Positions 56,472 to 64,000 of a DNA stretch of 64,000 nt are shown here, piece by piece (positions within the stretch are counted from its first letter, which is position 1; every line of letters begins with the position of its first letter). This stretch comes from Ligustrum vulgare. Taxonomy: Eukaryota; Streptophyta; Magnoliopsida; Lamiales; Oleaceae. Made by a program: the position numbers and the translations under genes. The notes under the pieces are model-generated. The model saw only the letters and a list, made by a program, of their open reading frames with translations. It did not search any database and was not told the DNA's origin. The stretch is from assembly GCA_963555705.1 (NCBI GenBank), contig OY743183.1:44443466-44507465 (forward strand), written 5' to 3'.

Positions 56472-57239
56472 AGGTATTCTGGAAGCTTTGTTCGATTGGG
56501 CCATATTCGCACCATTGTTCCTCTTGCCATATTTTGGTTCCTATGGACTGAGAGGAATGATTCAAAACACAGGGGTATTCGGATGGAGCCGAGGAGGATT
56601 ATTTGGAGAGTATACCGGATGCTTTCATTCTTACATACTGGCCGACTCCTTAGAGCACAACATTGGCGCGGGGATGTGACTATTGCTCCCTTTTTTGGTA
56701 TTTCTATTGCTCCCCACATCCCCTCACCTCCTATTCTGGTCCTTTGGCGCCCCCCATCAGTGGGAGCCTTCAAGCTCAACACTGATGGATGTGTCAAGGA
56801 TGGTGCTGCTAGTGGAGGGGGTATCATCAGGGGCCATGGTGGACATTGTATCAGGGCATTCTCAGCATTCTATGGGAATTGCCTTATTCTGGAGGCCGAG
56901 CCGCGGGCTATTCTTGATGGAGTTCTTCTTTCTCGTCGATTGGGTATCACTATTATTTAGGTTGAGGTAGACTCTGCAATGGCCATTCATTGCATCACTA
57001 GGGGTGGAGGACCTTGGATGATCCAGAGCCTTCTCAGACAGATCAGAGACACCATTCGCTTAGACATTGACACTATCTCCCACATCTACAGAGAGGGTAA
57101 CCAGGTTGCTGACTCACTTGCTTCTGAGGGTTGGGATCAGCTCTGCTATCAGGAGTTTAGTTCACATGACTTACCTCGACGCATCAGGGCACTTGTGCAT
57201 ATTAACAGATATGGACTACCTACCTTCAGAGGACCATAG
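56472..57239 (+). pseudogene. LINE G ORF2: RNase H
   Basis: The frame reads IFWFLWTERNDSKHRGI, then the RNase H domain: AFKLNTDGCVKDGAASGG (Asp), CLILEAEPRAILDGV (Glu), a TAG at 56958 where Trp is expected, VEVDSAMAIHCI (Asp) and HIYREGNQVADSLASEGW. All catalytic acids are visible. The final stop is at 57237, about 190 bases before the poly-A tail. Confidence 0.9.
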
Positions 57240-57460
57240 TGTTGTCTTTTTTACATTACTTTAGTTGTCTGGGGATTGTTGTTTCCCCCATTTGTTGCTT
57301 TCAGTTCCTCTTTTCCATTTGCTACATTTGCACATTCTTGGAGGTCAGGTTTATGCCCCCCTCCTTTCCTGTACTATTTCATTTTAATGTTAGCTCCTGG
57401 CCCGCACGAGGATAAACTGTGAACAACTCCAAAAAAAAAAAAAAAACATTTGCTTTGATA

Positions 57461-58216
57461 AAGGGCTTTGAGAAAATATGTTTTCCAATAAAAAATGATG
57501 GATTATAACGGATTGAAACATGATTTTGACATGAAATCAATACTTAGGGTTTGAAAGAGAGCAAGATGATTTCAGCAGTGTTTTGTATCTGATTTTGGAT
57601 GTGTTTTCTTGTTTAAAACTATCCCTATTTATAGAAGAGAATGGATGCACTAATTGAGGATAAGACCATGGTGTAGGGGATTTTTACTTTGCTTCAAGGT
57701 TAAGAAACAATATTTTCATGTTAAGCTTGAGGTGTCAAGCTTCTCCCATGCAAGTAGGAGGTGACTATGGAGGTGGAACAACTATGGAGGTTTATCTTGC
57801 CACCTTATGCTTGATTCTTCCATATTTCACAGTTTTGAGTAGCTGTCCTTGGGCTTAGATTTGAGGTAGTAAACGAACTCCAAATTGGGTGTTCTTGGTC
57901 TCATTTCAAAGTTCTCATATAGTACTTTCAATGAAATTTGTTTCACAAGATTTGGTCAAGGTGAGAGTTATAGCGTCTCAAAGTTAGCCCGTTGAAGCTG
58001 TCTTTTCTGAGTCGAACATTGAAGAGCCAACTTCAAAAACTCCCTGAGAGTTGTACATTAATTGAAATGATGAACGGATTTCAGATTCTCAAAGTTCACT
58101 TCGAGCACTTATCCATACATATAAATTATGCATTTATTGGAGGTCGGAAGTGGTCATACGAATTTTCTAAAGAAAGGGATTTAAATGGACAACTAAGGAC
58201 GTCATAATTTTTCGGG
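57461..58216 (+). repeat. LTR-like repeat H, right part
   Basis: It continues H across the LINE target duplication and ends TTTTTCGGGTCGTTACA. No coding region. The next base begins a B-family fragment (GCCAAATAATTCCACTC), but the left end of H abuts a different part of the B family in opposite orientation, so H bridges two unrelated breakpoints. Confidence 0.5.
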
Positions 58217-58626
58217 TCGTTACAGCCAAATAATTCCACTCAAATAATAAAGAAACAAAATAACAATCAAAATTGTTTCGCAAATACAAAAGCCCTACGA
58301 CTCCTTCCATATTACCGTATCCATGCTTATCCTTATAGTATACTCTATCTCATTAAGCCATCTGGTCACCTAGGACCATATTGCAACAACTTGCAATAAT
58401 GATGAGTTATTCTAGAATCTATAATCAAGATAGACTCAATTATTAATCATAATGCAATGAATATAGTCTTACTTCATTATAGAGTTTTTAGGAAAGGCTA
58501 CCTCATTAATCATATCTTTGATCAAAAGCAAAAAAGTTAGAGGGCCCACCATACCATTAGTTGCTTTAAAATAATAATCTCTACTCTATGAATAGCTTAC
58601 GTTGAACCTTTTAGAGACACGTTCAT
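58217..58626 (-). repeat. Third fragment of the Copia B family
   Basis: It matches 17759-18134 joined to 31649-31675, that is, B with the C/D insertions absent (ATGAATAGCTTACGTTGAACC at about 58603-58623). This independently shows the empty site of solo LTR C. Its last five bases TTCAT precede element I and are probably its target duplication. Confidence 0.8.
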
Positions 58627-61168
58627 TGTAAAACCCCAAGTTTGAAGTCTTAAACCTAGGCATGTCAACTTCCCTTTATTTAAATGCGGACACAAATCGT
58701 TTAAAACCTCAACATTTTTCATTTCTATTATAAAATTTTACAGGAATGTCGGCAGAGTCTACTCTATATATTGGACATAGTCAACCCGTAAAGGGACATC
58801 ACAGCCATTTTAAAACATACATCTCAATTCATTCAATTCCAAACGTCATCAAAGCCACTTCAATAAATCCCCAAACTCCTGAACTATATAATTTCAAATA
58901 AATAAACTTTAACAAATGAAATAAGGGGTGATTTAACCTCTAATACGATACCCATACTTATTCAAAGCTAACTTTAACCAAACAATTATCAATAATAAAT
59001 GAATTAAGAAATAATTAAAGGGCAACTTAAATAAATTCTAATCTAACTTTATTTTCAAAAAAACTTGAAAGCGGGTATAGCCTGAGTGTGTCACCGAGTG
59101 CTCTCCTCGTCTCATCTAGCTTTCATCACCTGAAATATTAGGGAAGGATTGGGGTAAGCTAAAGCTCAGTAAGTAAACTTTATGTAAGTGATGGATGCTC
59201 ATGACATGAAATGCCTTAAGACCATTCAAAGTATGTATCCCCATTTACTTTACTTTTCAAGACATTCATACTTTCCAAACATTCACTTAAACATTTCCAA
59301 GAATTTAACTTCATTTTAATTGTGAGCTCACTTAGTGTATCTTCTAGCCAATCAGAATGCAGTGGGAACTTTTCCAGATTTGGAACCAGGTTATCACTTT
59401 TCCACCGCCAAGCGGTTTAGTAATCATCACCGCAATGCGGTTTAATATTCACCACCGCAATAGCAGTTTAATTCGGGTACGCTAGCTCCCCGTGTCCCAT
59501 TTCCCACTCACACCTTTCATGGCATAAAAGTACACCCATTCTTTCTTAAAACTTGTGATACATACATTTTGAGAAAACTTGAACTTCCCACATTTTTTTT
59601 ATTTAAAATCATTTGACTTCCCCAAACCCAATGACAATGTATGCTTGATGATGCAATGACATGATAACATGTATGCTTAAACATTTTCTTAATAAACATA
59701 CATGTATAAAGTCAATGAAAAGTATCACAAGCAAGTAAATTGCAAGAATATAACTTAAGCACATTGATTCCACGTTAAATATTTAACTTTGATGAAAATA
59801 GGGGAAGTTTACTTACATGAAGTCCTTAGAAGTCACCTAACTAAGTTGGCAAGTGGTGGTCTTGGTTGCCCGTGATGTCAATGTAACAATTGTCCCAATA
59901 ATTCCCATTCATTAACAAAATATAACTTTTAGTCTAAAAACATTAACTATTCTTCTAACACTAAACAACACTCTTAACCGTGGTTAATGCTACAATGTAA
60001 CTTACAATTTAACTCAAACATACCCTTAAGCCATATCCAACACATGTAATATCATATTTGCAACAAATGATCCAATTTACATGTTAATTAAGAAATTTTT
60101 ACTTCTCCATTTACTAAAAGTCAAAACTAGAAAAATTTAATTTAACTTACAATTCATGAAAATCACTAGATGCAAATTCTGAAATTTATATTAAAGTTTC
60201 AAACGGAACCTAACATCAACCAAAAATAACCTAAACTCCTTGATTTCCAATTTCTAAAAATAAGCAATTATAATTAAAACATAATTCCAGCAGTCAACTA
60301 ATTTCATAAATCTTATCAAATTTGAAAACTGAATTTATAACTTTTAATCTAAAATTAACCTAACCATTAGTTAACAATTGGATTCATATATTAAGAAATC
60401 TAAGAATGAACTAACTAATATGAATAAAGTCATATATATCAAGACATGAAAATTCTCAAATTCCTCAATTTCGAAATCTGAAAATCTTAACATAGTATAT
60501 ACACTCAATATATAAATATACACACATCAATACACATGTGTGTGCACGTGAAAGAGTGTGTGTGTGTGTGTGTGTGTAGTGCGTGTGTGCGCACTTTCGG
60601 GGAAAGGGGAGGAGTGAAGGGATTCCACCGTGCATGGAGTTGGTCGATAGTGGCGGAGGGGCACTGGTGGTAGTGGTGAACTTGGGTAATGTGCCGGCGG
60701 GAAGGAGAGACAGAGAGCGGTGGTTTGTGTGTGAGGCAAGAGAGAGGAGAGACCGAGAGTGATAGGAGTCCAACGAGAGAGAGAATCGGGTGAGGTAATT
60801 ATATTAGGTTAGGTTTAAGTATAATCTTTTCGAATTTGCAAATTGGTCCCTCATTTCTCTCCATATACATAATTAAGTCCATAAGTTTTATTTACTCTCC
60901 AATTGCCACTAAACTTTCTCCCCCAACTTTCAATTTAACAAAATAAAATAAAAAGTAGTATGCTTAGGCAATAAAATAATTAATCACATAAAATTGCAAG
61001 TAAAAAAAATTATAACTTTCTAATTGACACATCGATCGAGACAGCATCCAAGTCTTTCCACTGCAAAATAATTCAAATTATAGGCATGAAAATTATCAAT
61101 TAAAAATTTATAATAATATCAATATACATACCACGTGGAATTTGGTAACCATGAAAAGTGGCATTACA
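58627..61168 (-). repeat. 3' LTR of element I
   Basis: In element orientation it begins TGTAATGCCACTTTTCATGG and ends ACTTGGGGTTTTACA, about 2.5 kb. It follows the chromodomain-type pol end. It contains three 25-bp repeats with CACCGCAATGCGGTTTA-type words (59403-59475) and a GT microsatellite (60556-60577). Confidence 0.75.
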
Positions 61169-61696
61169 ATTCCTTAACCACCAAAAGAATTTCGTCCTCA
61201 AAATTAAATTAAAACTTACCAAAAAGGTGTGGGTACTTGGCCTGCATTTCGCTCTCGCGTTTCCAAGTGGCCTCTTTCACTGATTCCTCCAAAGAACTTT
61301 AACTAGCGTTATCTTCTTTCTTCTAAGTTCCTTGTCGGCTTTCATTGGGATTCTCACAAGTGATTCCTAATAAGTCAGATCCTCACAAAAATCCAATGAC
61401 TTATAGCTGAGAATGTGTGAGGGGTCCGAAATATACTTTCTCAACATTGAGACATGAAAAACATTATGTACCCCTAATAACGCTGGTGGTAATGCGACCC
61501 GTTAAGTTAGGTCACCCACCCTTTCAAGTACCTCAAAGGGGCCAACAAAATGCGGACTCAACTTCCCTTTCTTCCCGAATCGCTTAACTCCTTTCATAGG
61601 AGCTACCTTCAAAAAGATCATATCACCTACAGTAAATTCCAAAGGTTTCCTTCTTCTATCCGCATAGCTTTTCTGTCTACTCTGTGCAGTTTTCAT
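61169..61696 (-). pseudogene. Element I integrase C-terminus and chromodomain
   Basis: On the minus strand RRKPLEFTVGDMIFLKVAPM and LSPHFVGPFEVLERVGDLT are the integrase GPY/F region. HNVFHVSMLRKYISDPSH follows, and then a chromodomain-like stretch, MKADKELRRKKITLVKVLWR and, after a stop, KEATWKRESEMQAKYPHLFG. This order is typical of Tekay/Del-type chromoviruses, where the chromodomain targets integration to chromatin. Stops at about 61503, 61357 and 61281 break it. Confidence 0.8.
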
Positions 61697-62866
61697 TCGC
61701 TGAAGAATATTTTCAACAACTTATGATGTTTGTTATACTATTTCTGGACCCAATAATTTCCTTTCTCCTACCTCATCCCAGTGAACTGGCGATCTACACT
61801 TCCTCCCATATAGTGCTTCATACGGAGCCATGTGAATGGAAGCTTGATAGCTATTGTTATAGGAGAACTCAACCAATGGGAGGAATTCGTCCCAAGTACC
61901 TCGAAAATCAATAACACAAGCTCTTAACATGTCTTCCAGGATTTAAATTGTTCTCTCTGACTGCATATCTATTTGTCGGTGGAAGGCCGAGCTGAATTTC
62001 AATTGAGTACCCAAGGATTTATGTAGACTCTTGCAAAATGATGAAGTAAATTTTTGGTTGCGATAAGACACAATGGATAAGGGAATCCCATGAAGCATTA
62101 CAATTTCAGCCACATATAACTCTGAATACTTTTCCATATTATAAGTAGTCTTCACCGGTAGAAAGTGTGCTGACTTAGTAAGACGATCAACGATCACCCA
62201 TATAGAATTATAACCCTTCTTCATCTTAGGTAAGGCAACAACAAAATCCATACCTATTCGTTCGTACTTCCACTCCGGAATCATAAGTGGCTGTAATAGG
62301 CCAGAAGGTTGTTGATGTTCGGCCTTAACTTCCTGACAAGTGAGAAAATGCTGAACATAATCTGCCACATCCCGACTCATACCAATCCACCAGAAATGTT
62401 TCCTCAAATCCCGAGCCATCTTAGTACTCCCAGGGTGAATCGAATAAGGAGTGTTATGAGCTTCCCTCATAATTTCTTGATTCATTATCTTATTATTAGG
62501 GACTAACAATCTATTACCGTGCTGAAGGGCACCATCTGTAGTGACAACAAAATCAGTACACTTTCCCTCAGTTACCTCATTTCGAACTTTGGAAGTTTTG
62601 GGGTCCCTTAACTGAAGTACCTTGATTCTCTCCAACAATATCGGTTCCAAGGACACGTTGGCAAGATAACCTGACTTGCCTTTGGGGACTATCTCCAACT
62701 CTAGCCCTTGGATGTCAATTAGTAGTTGTTTTTGAACTTGTAAGGAAACCATTGTTCCATGACTCTTTCTACTAAGTGCATCAGCTACCTTAGTAGCCTT
62801 GCTAGGATGATAATTAATAAAACAGTCATAATTCTTGAAAAGTTCCAACCATCTGCGCTGTCTCAT
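61697..62866 (-). pseudogene. Element I RNase H end and integrase
   Basis: The frame runs from the RNase H end ([31 protein letters not shown]) to integrase: [35 protein letters not shown] and the core [20 protein letters not shown]. In the second Asp motif the text is [15 protein letters not shown], so the catalytic Asp of S-D-R-D is Tyr. One zinc-ligand Cys is also His (QHFLTCQ). After SERTI a TAA precedes [20 protein letters not shown] and [20 protein letters not shown]. The integrase is inactive. Confidence 0.85.
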
Positions 62867-64000
62867 GTTTAGTTCCTTCTGAGTGAAGAAGTATTTGAGA
62901 CTTTTATGATTGGTGTAGATCTCACATCTAACCCCGTAAAGATAGTACCTTCATGACTTTACTGCAAATTTGACAGCTGCCAACTCGAGGTCATGAGTTG
63001 GATAATTCTTTCCATACTCCTGCAGTTGTCTTGAAGCTTAGGGAATCACTTTGCCATGTTGCATAATAAGACAACTAAGCTCTTTCAATCAAGCATCGCT
63101 ATACATGACGAACCCTTCATTACCTTGTGGAATTGTTAGAATTGTCGCAGTTGTCAACCATGTCTATAACTCTTCAGACCTTTGTTCACAATCCAAGCTC
63201 AATGAAATTTTGTATCATTTCTAGTTAACTTAGCCAAAGGTGATGCAGTCTTGGGAAATCCCTCAACAAACCTCTAGTAGTAATCAGCTAACCCAAGGAA
63301 CTATGAACTTCCTTAACATTAGAGGGCGTTGGCCAGTTTTGAACTGCTTTAATTTTACTTGAGTTAACCTCAATACCCTCCCTTGATACGATATGCCCCA
63401 AGAATGGCACTTTATCCAGCCAGAACTCACACTTCTTAAACTTAGCATATAACTTCTCTTCTCTCAGCTTCTGAAGCAAAATCCTCAAATGCCTTTCACG
63501 TTCTTCCTTAGACCTCGAATAGATCAATATGTCATCAACGAATACTATAACAAATTTATCTAGATATTCTTGAAGGATCTAATGCATTAAGTCCATAAAT
63601 TCTACGGGAGCATTCGTTAACCCAAATGGCATCACCAAGAACTCATAATGTCCATATCTGGAACGAAAAGCTGTCTTTGGAATGTCCTCTTCTTTGATCC
63701 TCAACTGATGGTAACCAGATCGTAGATTGATATTAGAAAAATACCATGAAGCTGATCAAACAAATCCTCAATCCTTGCCAATGGATATTTATTCTCAATT
63801 GTCATCGTGTTCAATTCTTGGTACTATGCAAAGTCTCATAGAACTGTCTTTATTCTTCATGTATAGCACAAGCCCATGGCAAAAAGGTAGTTTGAACAAA
63901 ACCTTTGTCCATGAGATCCTATAACTGCTCTTTGAGCTCTTTAAGTTCTATAGGAGCCATCTGATATTTTGCCTTGGCTATTGGAGCTACCATGGCACAT
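62867..64000 (-). pseudogene. Element I reverse transcriptase and RNase H (runs off window)
   Basis: From the window edge inward, the minus strand gives Gypsy reverse transcriptase blocks in several frames: MAPIELKELKEQL, the region ending [37 protein letters not shown] (the DD pair kept), KLYAKFKKCEFWLDKVPFLG and GIEVNSSKIKAVQNWPTPSN, then a degraded RNase H ([15 protein letters not shown] region near 62880). Many stops occur between 62900 and 63290. The start of pol and gag lies outside. Confidence 0.8.

Larger units (their letters stand above)
49308..57446 (+). mobile_element. Element G: full-length L1-type LINE
   Basis: It is bounded by a perfect 14-bp target duplication CATTTGCTTTGATA (49294-49307 and 57447-57460) and ends in a run of 16 A. 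It has a short 5' untranslated region, ORF1 (DUF4283-like plus zinc knuckle) and ORF2 (endonuclease, reverse transcriptase, zinc-binding region, RNase H), the plant L1 layout. Apart from solo LTR J the element is complete in length but carries many stops and frameshifts. Confidence 0.92.

Noticed and set aside
60465..60773. Minus-strand open frame of 102 codons
   Set aside because: It spans the GT microsatellite and encodes His/Thr repeats, so it is an artefact of simple sequence within LTR I.

Overview
This window is nuclear DNA from a flowering plant, most likely a eudicot. The evidence is the mix of Ty3/Gypsy elements (Tat-like, Athila-like, and one ending in a chromodomain), Ty1/Copia elements, an L1-type LINE carrying DUF4283-like and zinc-knuckle ORF1 domains plus an RNase H, several MITE-like elements, and relics of a plant Raf-like protein kinase. 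I see no intact host gene. Almost everything is transposable-element DNA, mostly broken by C-to-T or G-to-A nonsense changes and homopolymer frameshifts.

Layout. 1-5434: repeat-rich flank and a degenerate Gypsy element (A, LTRs 184-933 and 4682-5434, near-matching 5-bp target duplication) whose pol has lost most of protease-to-RNase H. 5435-8345: local repeats and the 3' end of another Gypsy-type element (K). 9045-10784 (minus): exon-like blocks of a host gene I cannot name. 11285-12360: two neighbouring non-autonomous DNA transposons, Harbinger-like then hAT-like. 12816-12978 and 41638-41766 (both minus): two consecutive exons of a Raf-like kinase, now separated by about 28.7 kb of nested elements. 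From outside in, the nest is a Copia element (B, minus), a solo LTR (C, TSD CTTAC) inside it, and a 12.2-kb Tat-like Gypsy element (D, TSD GCACA) inside C. A solo LTR without target duplication (E) and an Athila-like derivative (F) complete the nest. B also carries a MULE-type MITE with a perfect 9-bp target duplication.

41877-48331 is a second copy of the B Copia family (B') in opposite orientation. 48332-58216 is an LTR-like repeat (H) split by an 8.1-kb L1 LINE (G, perfect 14-bp target duplication and poly-A tail), whose ORF1 is itself split by a 930-bp solo LTR (J, TSD CTCCC). 58217-58626 is a third B-family fragment. 58627-64000 is the 3' LTR and pol of a chromodomain-type Gypsy element (I) running off the window.

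The most informative parts are: (1) the kinase relic with its nest-filled intron; (2) the Tat-like element D, which carries a large antisense gene with its own TATA boxes and intron-like segments, converging on pol; (3) two solo-type LTRs that bridge discontinuous pieces of the same Copia family and so mark deletions; and (4) several unrelated LTR families that each contain clusters of a short family-specific palindrome. Product calls come from motifs read by eye; no database search was possible.
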